From Tardiphaga sp052076105 (GTDB lineage Bacteria > Pseudomonadota > Alphaproteobacteria > Rhizobiales > Xanthobacteraceae), in contig NZ_CP197245.1 in the NCBI RefSeq assembly GCF_052076105.1, positions 5,146,001-5,210,000 on the forward strand: DNA of 64,000 bases, written 5' to 3'. Below are positions 25,718 through 34,597 of this stretch, piece by piece. Under the pieces are notes generated by a model. That model worked only from the letters and a program-made list of their open reading frames with translations. It was not told the DNA's origin and did not search any database. How positions within the stretch are numbered: the stretch's first letter is position 1; each line of letters starts with the position of its first letter. Both the position numbers and the translations under genes were made by a program.

Positions 25718-26595
25718 GGTCCGGCAGCCCTGAGGTTGACGAGATAGAGCGCGAGAATCTTGCGATCGAGCGCCGACAACCGCGAATCCCAGCTCGGCAT
25801 ATGGCCTTGCCGGCCACCCCAGACAGTGGTGAAGACCGACTGGGCGTCACCGCCATAGATCGAGAAATTGTCGCGCAGGTTCGGCGCACCGAGTTCGATA
25901 TTGCCGGTCGCGTTCTCGCCATGGCAGGCGACGCAGTTGTCGGTGAACACCGCCTTGCCGCTGGCGAGCTTCGCAGGCGCGATCGCCTTGGCCACTGCGG
26001 GATTCGACAGGCTGCGGACATAGTCGACGACATCATCGATCTGCTCGCGCTTCAGCATCCCGTCACGGCCGAAGGCCGGCATCTGCGAGGTCCGCGTATC
26101 CTTGTGCGGTGAATTGATGCCGACGCGGATCGTCTCGGCGATCGCATCAGGTGTGCCGCCCCATAGGAAGGCCTGAGACACCAATGTTGGAAAGCCGCTG
26201 CCGCCCTCGGCGGTGCGGCCATGACAGGCCGCGCAATTATCGCCGAACAACGTCGCGCCGGTCTGCCGCACGATCGTCATCAACCGCTTGTCAGCCTGGA
26301 TCGCCTCAAAGCTTTCGGTTTCGATCAGTTTGCTCCACCTGGCGCGCTCCACGGTCGCGTCCTTGAGCTGCTCCGCAACGATATTGCGCTGGTCGATTCC
26401 GAGCAGGCCCTTGGTGTAGGTCACGCCCAGCGGCCAGGCCGGCATCAGGATCCAGTAAACGACCGAATAGAGAAAGGTCGCCCAGAGGAAGAAGTAAACC
26501 ACACGCGGCACCGGCGTGTTCAGTTCCTTGATGCCGTTCCACTCGTGGCCGGTGGTGAGATAACCGGAGACGGGATCGCGTTCCTCTACTGCCAT
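25714..26595 (-). CDS. ccoP: cbb3 cytochrome c oxidase subunit III (dihaem cytochrome c)
   Basis: Dihaem c subunit, 293 residues, anchored by one helix (VYFFLWATFLYSVVYWILM). Two CxxCH haem sites are visible (CAACHGRTAEG and CVACHGENATG) with Met ligands probably in SQMPAFGRDGM and QGHMPSWDSRL. It relays electrons from soluble cytochrome c to CcoO. Overlaps ccoQ by 10 bases upstream and the 70-residue gene by 4 bases downstream. Confidence 0.95.
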   Translation of the reverse strand: MAVEERDPVSGYLTTGHEWNGIKELNTPVPRVVYFFLWATFLYSVVYWILMPAWPLGVTYTKGLLGIDQRNIVAEQLKDATVERARWSKLIETESFEAIQADKRLMTIVRQTGATLFGDNCAACHGRTAEGGSGFPTLVSQAFLWGGTPDAIAETIRVGINSPHKDTRTSQMPAFGRDGMLKREQIDDVVDYVRSLSNPAVAKAIAPAKLASGKAVFTDNCVACHGENATGNIELGAPNLRDNFSIYGGDAQSVFTTVWGGRQGHMPSWDSRLSALDRKILALYLVNLRAAGP

Positions 26596-26777
26596 CGCTT
26601 CGCCTCGTATGGCTTGTCCTCAACAGAGGGGTCGAGGATCGACTGCGCTGCAGAGTCGAACGACGTCTTGTTCTTCGGCCAGTAGGCATAGACCACCACG
26701 CCAATCGACATGGCGATCAGGTAGAACAGCCCGAAGGACTTCGCGAACCAGACGGTGGTCTCATGCTCCATCGTCAC
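26586..26777 (-). CDS. ccoQ: cbb3 oxidase small subunit CcoQ/FixQ
   Basis: A 63-residue subunit with one helix (KSFGLFYLIAMSIGVVVYAYWPKNKTSFDSAAQSIL). The YWPKNK...FDxAA..IL tail is characteristic of CcoQ, which stabilises the oxidase under oxygen. The start overlaps ccoO by 4 bases and the stop overlaps ccoP. Confidence 0.93.
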   Translation of the reverse strand: MTMEHETTVWFAKSFGLFYLIAMSIGVVVYAYWPKNKTSFDSAAQSILDPSVEDKPYEAKRWQ

Positions 26778-27517
26778 TCTCCCGCTGCAGCCGTTTTGGC
26801 CTTGTGAGCCGCATCAGTCAGCTTGCCCAATATCTGCAAGTAAGCGACCAGCGCATCCATCTCCGTCGGCTCGCCAGCTTGACCGTCAAAGGCGCGCACA
26901 TTGGTTGCCTCGCCATAGCGCTTGGTGACGCCTTCGGCGAAGGGTGTATCCGGTGAAGTCTGGCCATAGGCATCGTTGGATGCATTGGCGATCATCTCGT
27001 CCGTATAAGGCACGCCGACCTTGCGAAGCGCGGCAAGATGCAGGCCGAGATCGTCGATCCGCGCCTTGGCGCGCGTGAGATAGGCATAAGGCGGCATCAC
27101 GGATTCCGGCACCACATCGCGTGGATTGATCAGATGCTTGACGTGCCATTCGTCGGAATACTTGCCACCGAGGCGCGCGATATCCGGTCCGGTACGCTTC
27201 GAGCCCCACAGCATCGGGTGGTCGTATTTGGATTCGACCGCGAGAGAATATGGCCCGTAACGCTCGACCTCGTCGCGCAATGTGCGGATCATCTGCGAAT
27301 GGCAGGCGTAGCAGCCCTCGCGGATGTAGATGTTTCGGCCCGCAACCTCGAGCGGCGTATAGACGCGCATGTCCGGTGCGTCTTCCACCGTCTGATGGAT
27401 CGTGAACAGCGGCACGATTTCGATGAGACCGCCGATGCTGGCGGCGATGATGATGCCGATGGCGAGACTCATCGTCTTGCGTTCGAGCTTGTAATGCAGA
27501 CCGAGGAAACCCATCAC
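26774..27517 (-). CDS. ccoO: cbb3 cytochrome c oxidase subunit II (monohaem cytochrome c)
   Basis: Membrane-anchored monohaem subunit, 247 residues. An N-terminal helix (MSLAIGIIIAASIGGLIEIVPLF) is followed by the haem site CYACHSQMIRTLRDE and a Met ligand probably in VPESVMPPYAYL. GPDIARLGGKYSDEWH is a conserved FixO/CcoO stretch. Its start shares a base with the ccoN stop. Confidence 0.95.
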   Translation of the reverse strand: MMGFLGLHYKLERKTMSLAIGIIIAASIGGLIEIVPLFTIHQTVEDAPDMRVYTPLEVAGRNIYIREGCYACHSQMIRTLRDEVERYGPYSLAVESKYDHPMLWGSKRTGPDIARLGGKYSDEWHVKHLINPRDVVPESVMPPYAYLTRAKARIDDLGLHLAALRKVGVPYTDEMIANASNDAYGQTSPDTPFAEGVTKRYGEATNVRAFDGQAGEPTEMDALVAYLQILGKLTDAAHKAKTAAAGE

Positions 27518-29175
27518 TATTCTCCCGGCTGCAGCGCAGGCACGCCCGCGGGTTGTGCCACCGGAAGATCCGCCGCACGCTCGTCGACCGGCTGACCGGC
27601 GGTACGGATCGTCATCCAGATATTGTAGGAACCGACGACAGCACCAGCCAGGAACAGGAGGCCGCCGATCGCACGCGCGACATAGTAGGGCTTCATCGCA
27701 ACCACGGTTTCGATGAAGGAGTAAGACAGCGTGCCACTGTCGTTATAGGTGCGCCACATCAAGCCCTGGATGATACCTGAATTCCACATCGCGAAGACGT
27801 ATGTGAAGAGGCCAGCGACAGCGAGCCAGAAGTGCCATTCGACGAGCGCCGGCGAGTACATCCGCTCACGCTTCCACAGCCACGGCACCGACGCATAGAT
27901 CGAGCCGAAGGTGATCATGGCCACCCAGCCGAGCGCGCCGGCATGGACATGACCGACGGTCCAGTCGGTGTAATGCGATAGCGAATTCACCGAGCGAATC
28001 GCCATGAACGATCCCTCGAACGTGGTGAGGCCGTAGAACACCGCGGCCACCATCATGAAGCGCAGCGTCGCATCGTCGCGCACCTTGTACCAGGCGCCGT
28101 TCAGCGTCAGCAGCGCATTGCCGGCCGACGCCCAGGATGGGACCAGCAGCATCACCGAAAAGGTCATGCCGAGGGTCTGCACCCATTGCGGCAGAGCCGT
28201 ATAATGCAGATGATGCGAGCCCGCCCACATATACATGAAGGTGATGCCCCAGAACGAGATGATGGACATCCGGTAGGAATAGATCGGCCGACCCGCGCGC
28301 ACCGGCAGATAATAATACATCATGCCGAGGAAGCCGGCAGTGAGGAAGAAGGCGACGGCGTTGTGGCCGTACCACCATTGGGTCATCGCATCCTGCACGC
28401 CGGAAAAGGCCGAATAGCTCTTGGCGTGACCGAACGAGACTGGCATCGCCAGATTATTGAAGGTGTGCAGGATCGCCACCACCAGGATGAAGGCCATGTA
28501 GTACCAGTTGGCGACGTAGATATGCGGCTCCTTCCGCCGCGCCAGCGTCCGCAGATAGATGATGAAATAGACGACCCAGACGATCACCAGCAGGAGATCG
28601 ACATACCATTCCGGCTCGGCATATTCCTTCGACTGGGTGACGCCCATCAGATAGCCGGTAGCAGCGAGCACGCAGAACAGATTGTAGCCGAGCAGCACGA
28701 ACCACGGGCTGACCTGATCCGGCAGCCGCGCACGCGAGGTGCGCTGAAGCACATAGAGCGACGTGCCGATCAGCGCATTACCGCCAAAGCCGAAGATCAC
28801 CGCGCTGGTATGCGCGGGCCGGATGCGGCCGAAGCTCGACCAGCCTGCATCGAACGTTAGATTGGGAAACACCAGCTGCCAGGCGACCCAGTCGCCGATG
28901 AACATGCCGATCACAGCCCAGATCATCGCCAGGATGATCGCGACCTTGGTGGGGTCGTCGTAATACAGTGCCAGCCGGGCCTCGTCGGGCTCCGGCTCGT
29001 AATAGACATAAATGACACCGAAGATGCCGGCGATCCCGGCCAGCATGACAATCGCGCCATGGACGCCCAGCGGATCCTGGCGGCCGGCGATAGCCATCGC
29101 GAGACCGCAAATCGTGAGGGCCAGCAGGATGATCAACGCGAGATGCCGTTCTGATTTGGTCAATTGCGCGATCAT
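27517..29175 (-). CDS. ccoN: cbb3 cytochrome c oxidase catalytic subunit I
   Basis: High-affinity, proton-pumping oxidase subunit of 552 residues with about 14 helices. Haem and CuB ligands are visible in RIRPAHTSAVIFGFG, QWWYGHNAVAFFLTAG, GSHHLHYTALPQW and DWTVGHVHAGALGW. First gene of ccoNOQP. The 14-base TTGA-N6-TCAA box upstream is the expected control point for low-oxygen expression by a FixK/FNR-type activator. Confidence 0.97.
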   Translation of the reverse strand: MIAQLTKSERHLALIILLALTICGLAMAIAGRQDPLGVHGAIVMLAGIAGIFGVIYVYYEPEPDEARLALYYDDPTKVAIILAMIWAVIGMFIGDWVAWQLVFPNLTFDAGWSSFGRIRPAHTSAVIFGFGGNALIGTSLYVLQRTSRARLPDQVSPWFVLLGYNLFCVLAATGYLMGVTQSKEYAEPEWYVDLLLVIVWVVYFIIYLRTLARRKEPHIYVANWYYMAFILVVAILHTFNNLAMPVSFGHAKSYSAFSGVQDAMTQWWYGHNAVAFFLTAGFLGMMYYYLPVRAGRPIYSYRMSIISFWGITFMYMWAGSHHLHYTALPQWVQTLGMTFSVMLLVPSWASAGNALLTLNGAWYKVRDDATLRFMMVAAVFYGLTTFEGSFMAIRSVNSLSHYTDWTVGHVHAGALGWVAMITFGSIYASVPWLWKRERMYSPALVEWHFWLAVAGLFTYVFAMWNSGIIQGLMWRTYNDSGTLSYSFIETVVAMKPYYVARAIGGLLFLAGAVVGSYNIWMTIRTAGQPVDERAADLPVAQPAGVPALQPGE

Positions 29176-29284
29176 CCGGATATCCCCTGCTCGTCTCGCA
29201 CCGGCTCGTCAGGCAGGACGCACAGCGCCTGATCTGCACAGCTTCCCACGCCATCACGACTAGCTCACTGCGCCGCCGCCCCAA

Positions 29285-29298
29285 TTGACTTAGGTCAA
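29285..29298 (-). promoter_or_regulatory. FixK/FNR-type box upstream of ccoN
   Basis: TTGACTTAGGTCAA is a TTGA-N6-TCAA palindrome with full half sites. It is centred about 117 bases before the ccoN ATG. If the activator sits at about -40, as at class II FNR promoters, transcription would start near 29251 with a leader of about 75 bases. It lies between ccoN and the convergent-side NTF2-like gene, which reads the same way, so ccoN is the obvious target. Confidence 0.85.
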
Positions 29299-29407
29299 GT
29301 CCGCGAACGGATTCCAACCGGAATCAGTCGCAATTTTTGATACTTATAATCAAAGCAACACAACCGAACCTGGCCTGTTTCCTCTGCAGGAGCAGGCAGG
29401 GCGCCTG

Positions 29408-29782
29408 TTAGTCCTTCACGTCGTAACGATAGGATTTCGAGACGATCTGCCAGCCATCGGCGAGCTTCATCGCGATGAGGTAATCGGTGAAGTAACGCGG
29501 CGGCAGCTGGCAGCGCACCTTGATGAAAGCCGTCTTGTCGTCGGAGCGATCGATCGTGACGATGAAATCCTCGCGCGCCTTGCCCTCGACCTTGCCCGAA
29601 TTGCGCTTGCGGACCATGGCCATCCAGTCCGGCATGGCCAACACTTTCAGCTCGCCATTCTCGACCCAGCGCAGATCTGCACTCGGATGAAAGATCGCGC
29701 CAAGCTTATCGGCATCAGCCTCGTAGAGGCCGTCGAAATAATGCTGGATGACCGCTTCAACGGTCGAACGATCGTAAGCCAA
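29408..29782 (-). CDS. NTF2-like/SnoaL-fold protein
   Basis: A 124-residue protein of the cone-shaped NTF2-like fold: N-terminal helices (VEAVIQHYFDGLYEADADKLGAIF), then strands with HPSADLRWVENG and WQIVSKSYRYDVKD. Proteins of this type include lumazine-binding-like, steroid-isomerase-like and ketosteroid-turnover enzymes; no function is assigned. The start is a TTG (29782) with GGGGGA upstream; the nearby ATG is out of frame. It may be transcribed on its own, since the cco promoter is downstream of its stop. Confidence 0.8.
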   Translation of the reverse strand: MAYDRSTVEAVIQHYFDGLYEADADKLGAIFHPSADLRWVENGELKVLAMPDWMAMVRKRNSGKVEGKAREDFIVTIDRSDDKTAFIKVRCQLPPRYFTDYLIAMKLADGWQIVSKSYRYDVKD

Positions 29783-29875
29783 CGCATTCCCCCACCGGTA
29801 GCCGAACTGGAACCCTTATAACATCAAAGCGATGACGGCCATACTATACCGTTGCATAGGTCATCCAACTTTGGA

Positions 29876-30835
29876 TCACTTGCTGTCAGCAAGCATCTTT
29901 CGAAACCGCTCGATCTCCTGCGGCACAAAGGCCGCGAGATAGGCCGGCGCCATTTCGGCATCCGCGGCGGGCATCGAGCCGAGATCGTCGAGCCGCTTCT
30001 GATAATCGGGACTGGCGACGGCCGAGCGCATCGCGGCGTTCAGTTTCTCAATGATCCGCGCGGGTGTGCCCTTCGGCGCGAACAGCGCATACCAGCCGGA
30101 TATTTCAAATTGCGGCAATCCGGCCTCGCTCGCAGTCGGGACGTCAGGCAAATGCGGAAGTCGCGTTCGGGCTGCCAGCGCAATGGCGCGAATAAGACCG
30201 CTCTGAATCGCCGGGGTCACCGACGCAGAGGAGTCGCAGATGCCATCGATCTGCCCGCCAATCAGATCATTCAGAGCCGGACCGCCACCACGATAGCCAA
30301 CCAGCGTGACATCGATGCCCGCAGCCTGAACGAACGCCTTGCAGAACAGATAGTTCTGCGACCCCACACCAGAGTGACCGATATTGAGACGGCCGGGGTT
30401 CTGCTTCGCATGGGCGATGAATTGCGCGAGATTCTCCGCCGGGAAATTGCGCCGGATGGCGACCATGGCCGAACTCTTGTTGAACATGCCAATGCTGGCG
30501 AAATCCGACGGCGCGAATTTCACATCAGGCGTGAACAGATAGACCGCGGTATTGGTGCCGCTATTGCCCTGCACGATGGTGTAGCCGTCAGGTGGCGCCT
30601 GCGCGATACGGGCCAGCGCCACAGCGCCACCCGCACCGCCGATATTTTCGATCACAATGGGCTGACCGAGATGCCGGCTCATCTGTTCGGCAATCAGCCG
30701 CGCATTGACGTCGGAACTGCCGCCTGCGGCAAATGGCACGACGAGTGTAATGGGGCGCGTGGGATAGTCCTGCGCGGACACGGAGAGGGGCGCGAGCAGC
30801 GCCAGACAGAGCGGAGCAAGCCTGAACCAAGCCAT
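29876..30835 (-). CDS. Tripartite tricarboxylate transporter substrate-binding protein (TctC/Bug family)
   Basis: Periplasmic binding protein of 319 residues with a signal peptide (MAWFRLAPLCLALLAPLSVSAQ). The mature start DYPTRPITLVVPFAAGGSSDVNAR, with GQPIVIENIGGAGG, is the hallmark of the Bug family, which binds carboxylates. GGGAGGA precedes the ATG. No TctA/TctB membrane partners are in the window, as is common for orphan Bug genes, so the ligand and transporter are unknown. Confidence 0.92.
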   Translation of the reverse strand: MAWFRLAPLCLALLAPLSVSAQDYPTRPITLVVPFAAGGSSDVNARLIAEQMSRHLGQPIVIENIGGAGGAVALARIAQAPPDGYTIVQGNSGTNTAVYLFTPDVKFAPSDFASIGMFNKSSAMVAIRRNFPAENLAQFIAHAKQNPGRLNIGHSGVGSQNYLFCKAFVQAAGIDVTLVGYRGGGPALNDLIGGQIDGICDSSASVTPAIQSGLIRAIALAARTRLPHLPDVPTASEAGLPQFEISGWYALFAPKGTPARIIEKLNAAMRSAVASPDYQKRLDDLGSMPAADAEMAPAYLAAFVPQEIERFRKMLADSK

Positions 30836-30956
30836 TCCAAGTCCTCCCTGATTTTTTCGTCATCTTAGGGAGCATCCAGCGCCGGACGCAAAGACATGTT
30901 ATGCTGCAGAGCGGCGTAACCGCCGCGCGCCGCGCCTGATATTTACGGAGGTCCTG

Positions 30957-31427
30957 ATGACCGTCTCGATGGTTCACCCGACAATCGATACCAACAGCCT
31001 TTTGAGCGGTGCACAATTCGCCGACGCGTTCAGCATCTCCATCGCGACGAACCTCACTGCCCGTGAGGCCGCCGAACGCATGCTCAGCCGCTCCCCGCGC
31101 TGGGTGGACGCCTTGATGCGGCTGCGGGATCTGATCGTCGCGCCATTCGGACTGAAGACCGCACATTCTGCGCGCCAAGCCGATATCGACAAAGTCGGCT
31201 TCTTCCCGGTGCTCAGCCAGACGCCACAGCGTCTGGTCGCAGGCTTCAACGACAACCATCTCGATTTCCGCGTCGTGATCGATGTCGCAGCAGAGGGCGC
31301 CGGCCAGCGCGTCACGGCAACCACCGTGGTGTTGATGCACAATTGGCTCGGACGCATCTATCTGGCGGTCATCAAGCCGTTTCACCGGATGGTGGTCCGT
31401 TCCATGCTGCAGCAGGTAACCCGCTGA
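30957..31427 (+). CDS. DUF2867-family protein
   Basis: A 156-residue soluble protein. RSPRWVDALMRLRDLIVAPFGLKT and the later DFRVVIDVA and VLMHNWLGRIYLAVIKPFHR match the layout of DUF2867, a START-like lipid- or small-molecule-binding fold with no assigned role. GGAGG about 7 bases before the ATG fixes the start. Divergent from the TctC gene. Confidence 0.75.
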   Translation: MTVSMVHPTIDTNSLLSGAQFADAFSISIATNLTAREAAERMLSRSPRWVDALMRLRDLIVAPFGLKTAHSARQADIDKVGFFPVLSQTPQRLVAGFNDNHLDFRVVIDVAAEGAGQRVTATTVVLMHNWLGRIYLAVIKPFHRMVVRSMLQQVTR

Positions 31428-31476
31428 ATTTATCAACCAAAGCGGGAACTGGTGCCACCGCCACCCGTTAATCCGC

Positions 31477-31971
31477 ATGACATCCGAGATCGACCCGCAG
31501 AATGACGAGCTGAAGGTGACGCTGGCACGCGCGTTCGACGCTGCATGGCAGCCTTTTGTCGCGCATGAAGGTGAAGCGGCCGATACAGCCGAGAACCGCC
31601 GCCGTCTTGCGGCACGCATTGTCGCTGTTGCGAGATCCGGGCAAACCGACGAAGACGCACTCGGCGAGGCCGGACTGATTTACCTGCGGGTGCTCGCCGA
31701 AGCCACGCGGCTGTCGGCCCGCATTCGCGATGTGGCGTCGCCCGATCTCGCGCCGCAGGCCGACGACCCGCGAAACCAGACGTTCGGCCCGGCGACGGTG
31801 GCTGCGATGTCGACGGCGCTGGATCTCTGCCTCGACGAATTGCCACTGCGGATTTCGTCGGATGCCGTTCAGCTGCTCTCAAGCAGCATCCTTGATGAAG
31901 CGTCGCGCGGCGAGCGCGACCCGGAAAAGCTTCAACTCCACGCTCTGGCGACGCTCAGGTCACGTCAATAG
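31477..31971 (+). CDS. Hypothetical helical protein
   Basis: A 164-residue, mostly helical, soluble protein with no signal peptide or motif I recognise. The composition is Ala- and Leu-rich (LDLCLDELPLRISSDAVQLLSSSI), like small conserved proteins of unknown role in Bradyrhizobium relatives. It ends 17 bases inside the converging FUSC gene. The start at ATG 31477 is likely but not strongly supported by a ribosome site. Confidence 0.6.
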   Translation: MTSEIDPQNDELKVTLARAFDAAWQPFVAHEGEAADTAENRRRLAARIVAVARSGQTDEDALGEAGLIYLRVLAEATRLSARIRDVASPDLAPQADDPRNQTFGPATVAAMSTALDLCLDELPLRISSDAVQLLSSSILDEASRGERDPEKLQLHALATLRSRQ

Positions 31972-33103
31972 GCTCCTTGACCGGATCCGGGTCCGCAGCC
32001 GCCCATTCTGCGACACAGCGTTCGAGATCCTTCAGATTCTGCCGCATCTGCTCCAGCGAAAAGCCGATGGCAAAGAAGCGTTCGGCGACATCGCCAGGCA
32101 ATCCGCGCGTCAGACCTTCCTGACGAAGCGCCGCGACCTCTCCCGCATAGGCCTGTAGTGCCGTCTGCACCGGCCAGATCGCCGGCGCGCCGGTGCCGCT
32201 GCGCAGCGCCACGGCCATCGAATGCAGAAACGTCGCCATGGCATCGCTCACGCGCGACAGCGGGCCCGCAAGACGAACCTGAAGCGCGGATGGCAAGGGC
32301 ACCACGGTCGAGCGGCCGATCATCACCAGGTCATGCCGCAGCCGCAGCGTCGTACGCAGCAACGGACCTGTATCGGGGCCGCGGGACAGATGCGCCGCAC
32401 GCTCGCGCTCGGCTTCGGCTCCAATCGCCTGCAGACTTGTAAGAGCATGACCGATGCCATCCTGCAGTCGGTGCAGCGCCTCATTGTCGCGCCCGCGCGT
32501 CAGCGAAGCCAGCAACTCCGTGAGCGCCGTCGCGATCAGATCGAGCGCCTCTGCCGAACTGGCCCGGACCTGGCTATGCGCCCGCGACGGCAGCACGAGG
32601 AACGACACTAGTAGACCCGTAATAGCGCCCACCGTGACTTCAAGCACGCGGTCGACCGCAGATTCCAGCGGCGTATTGTGATTCATCATTGGCAGCAGCA
32701 GCACGATGATCGCCGTCACGGTCGCGACATTGAGGCTTGGATTGATCGCCGCGATGAAGGCCAGCGGCGCCACCGCCAGCACCAGAACGGCAAGCAGCGC
32801 GCCTTCATTGGAATGCGGGATCAGGATCGCAACCGCGCCGCCATAAATGGCGCCGCCGATCGTACCGACCAGATAATCGCGCGTCGCCTTCAGCGAGCGC
32901 CCAACGCTCATTTGCGTGACGATGATGGCTGTCAGCACAGCCCACAGCGGCAGTTTCAGCCCAACGGTCAGGGCCACGATCAGCGCAGCAAGCGCCGCTG
33001 TGGTCACCCGGACGCCGAGGCCGAGTTCGACCTTCCGCTCCCCGAAGAAGGCAATCACCCGTTTCAGGAAGCCGAGAATTCGCTTCGATGCGGACATGTC
33101 CAA
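31955..33103 (-). CDS. FUSC/aromatic acid exporter-like membrane protein
   Basis: A 382-residue protein with six N-terminal helices (from LGVRVTTAALAALIVALTVG to VTVGAITGLLVSFLVLP) and a cytoplasmic helical C-terminal half (about residues 180-370). The TTAALAALIVALTVGLKLPLWA and QMSVGRSLKATRDYLVGT segments are typical of the FUSC/ArAE export family. It has the more usual single-cluster layout, unlike the gene at 4655. Substrate unknown. Convergent with the preceding hypothetical gene, overlapping by 17 bases. Confidence 0.82.
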   Translation of the reverse strand: MDMSASKRILGFLKRVIAFFGERKVELGLGVRVTTAALAALIVALTVGLKLPLWAVLTAIIVTQMSVGRSLKATRDYLVGTIGGAIYGGAVAILIPHSNEGALLAVLVLAVAPLAFIAAINPSLNVATVTAIIVLLLPMMNHNTPLESAVDRVLEVTVGAITGLLVSFLVLPSRAHSQVRASSAEALDLIATALTELLASLTRGRDNEALHRLQDGIGHALTSLQAIGAEAERERAAHLSRGPDTGPLLRTTLRLRHDLVMIGRSTVVPLPSALQVRLAGPLSRVSDAMATFLHSMAVALRSGTGAPAIWPVQTALQAYAGEVAALRQEGLTRGLPGDVAERFFAIGFSLEQMRQNLKDLERCVAEWAAADPDPVKEPIDVT

Positions 33104-33226
33104 ATTGATCCCTGAAACGAACTTTGGCGAACCGGTTTCGGCATGGCTGATCCACGCGTCGTCCTGCCGGCTTGAAACGCCGATTTGGTCCGCTTAAGGC
33201 TATTTCAATAAGAGTGAGGAAACACA

Positions 33227-34591
33227 ATGGCCAATGAGACTGCAACGCTTGCCGCCTATGTCGCAAACCTGAAATTCGACGACATACCGCGGGACGTGCT
33301 GGAACGCGCCAAGGTCCTCACCCTCGATTATCTCGGCAGCACGATCCGTGCCCGCAGCGAGGCCGAATCCACCCCCTCCTTGCTCAAGATGCTGGAAACC
33401 CTGTCGCTGGACGGCAAGGGCGATTCCACCGTGTTTGGTGACAGCAAAACCTGGACGCCGGCCGTCGCCGCCCTGCTCAACGGCGCGCTTGGCCACTCGC
33501 TCGATTTCGACGACACCCATGCCGATTCCTCGCTGCATCCCAGCGCTCCCGTGGTGCCCGCCGCCTTCGCCGTCGGCGAAATGGTCGGCGCCTCCGGCAA
33601 GCAGGTGCTGACCGCTATCGTCGCCGGCTATGAGGTCTGCTGCCGGCTCGGCAACGCGCTCGACCCGACCTCGCATTATGCCAAGGGTTTCCACCCCACT
33701 GCGACGGCCGGCACCTATGGCGCCGCGGCGGCCGCCGGCAAATTGTTCGGCCTCTCGAAGGATCAGCTCATCTCGGCCTTCGGCGTGTCGGGCAGCCAGG
33801 CGGCAGGCTCGCTGCAATTCCTCGTCAACGGCGCCTGGAACAAGCGCTATCAGGTCGGCGCCGCCGCCATGAACGGTGTGATCGCCGCGACTTTGGCGCG
33901 CAACGAATTCATCGGCGCGACAGAATCCGTCGAGGGCAAGCACGGCCTGCTGGTCGGCTATAGCGACGACGCGCATCCGGAGAAGGCTGTCGCCGATCTC
34001 GGCTCGGTCTATGAGACCATGAAGATCGGCATCAAGCCCTATCCGAGCTGCCGCTATACCCACGCTGCCATCGACGCCCTGGTCGCGATGCGCCGTGAGC
34101 ACAATCTCACGCCCGACCAGGTCAAGCGCGTCGAGATCGGCCTGCATCGCAACGGCATTACCCTGACCGGCGACGCCGCCACCAAGCGCCACCCGACCTC
34201 CATCGTCGGCGGCCAGTTTTCGATGTTCTTCACCGGCGCGCTGGCACTCGATCAGGGCTCGTTCGGCTGGGACGACTACAAGCGCCTCGGCGACAAGACC
34301 ATCGACGCGCTGGCCGATCGTTTCGACGTGGTTCAGGACGAACGCCTCGAAGGCAAGCGCCATCCGTTCGGCGCCCGCGTCAGCATCCACACCGAAGACG
34401 GCATGCATGAACGCATCTATGCCGATCCGTCGGGCGAGCCGACTTCGTTCCCGGATGCTGCGGCCATGCAGCAGAAGTTCCTGCAGCTCGCACGCCCCGT
34501 ACTGAACAATCGCGCCGAGAAATTCGCCGACGCCATTCTCTCGCTCGAGAATTTCGACCGCGTTGCGACCGCCACCGCGCTGGGACGATAA
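33227..34591 (+). CDS. MmgE/PrpD-family protein
   Basis: A 454-residue member of the family that includes 2-methylcitrate dehydratase and cis-aconitate decarboxylase. The family signatures LNGALGHSLDFDDTH and KPYPSCRYTHAAIDA are both visible. It is not next to a methylcitrate synthase or lyase gene, so a propionate role is not supported; broader dehydratase or decarboxylase chemistry on a dicarboxylate is likely. It is followed by a convergent DUF1127-DUF1330 gene 6 bases away. Confidence 0.88.
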   Translation: MANETATLAAYVANLKFDDIPRDVLERAKVLTLDYLGSTIRARSEAESTPSLLKMLETLSLDGKGDSTVFGDSKTWTPAVAALLNGALGHSLDFDDTHADSSLHPSAPVVPAAFAVGEMVGASGKQVLTAIVAGYEVCCRLGNALDPTSHYAKGFHPTATAGTYGAAAAAGKLFGLSKDQLISAFGVSGSQAAGSLQFLVNGAWNKRYQVGAAAMNGVIAATLARNEFIGATESVEGKHGLLVGYSDDAHPEKAVADLGSVYETMKIGIKPYPSCRYTHAAIDALVAMRREHNLTPDQVKRVEIGLHRNGITLTGDAATKRHPTSIVGGQFSMFFTGALALDQGSFGWDDYKRLGDKTIDALADRFDVVQDERLEGKRHPFGARVSIHTEDGMHERIYADPSGEPTSFPDAAAMQQKFLQLARPVLNNRAEKFADAILSLENFDRVATATALGR

Positions 34592-34597
34592 AAGGCA

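Noticed and set aside
29337..29353. TTGAT-N7-ATCAA inverted repeat near the cco promoter
   Set aside because: Half-site spacing gives TTGA-N9-TCAA, not the 14-base FixK/FNR form, so it was not called as a second box.
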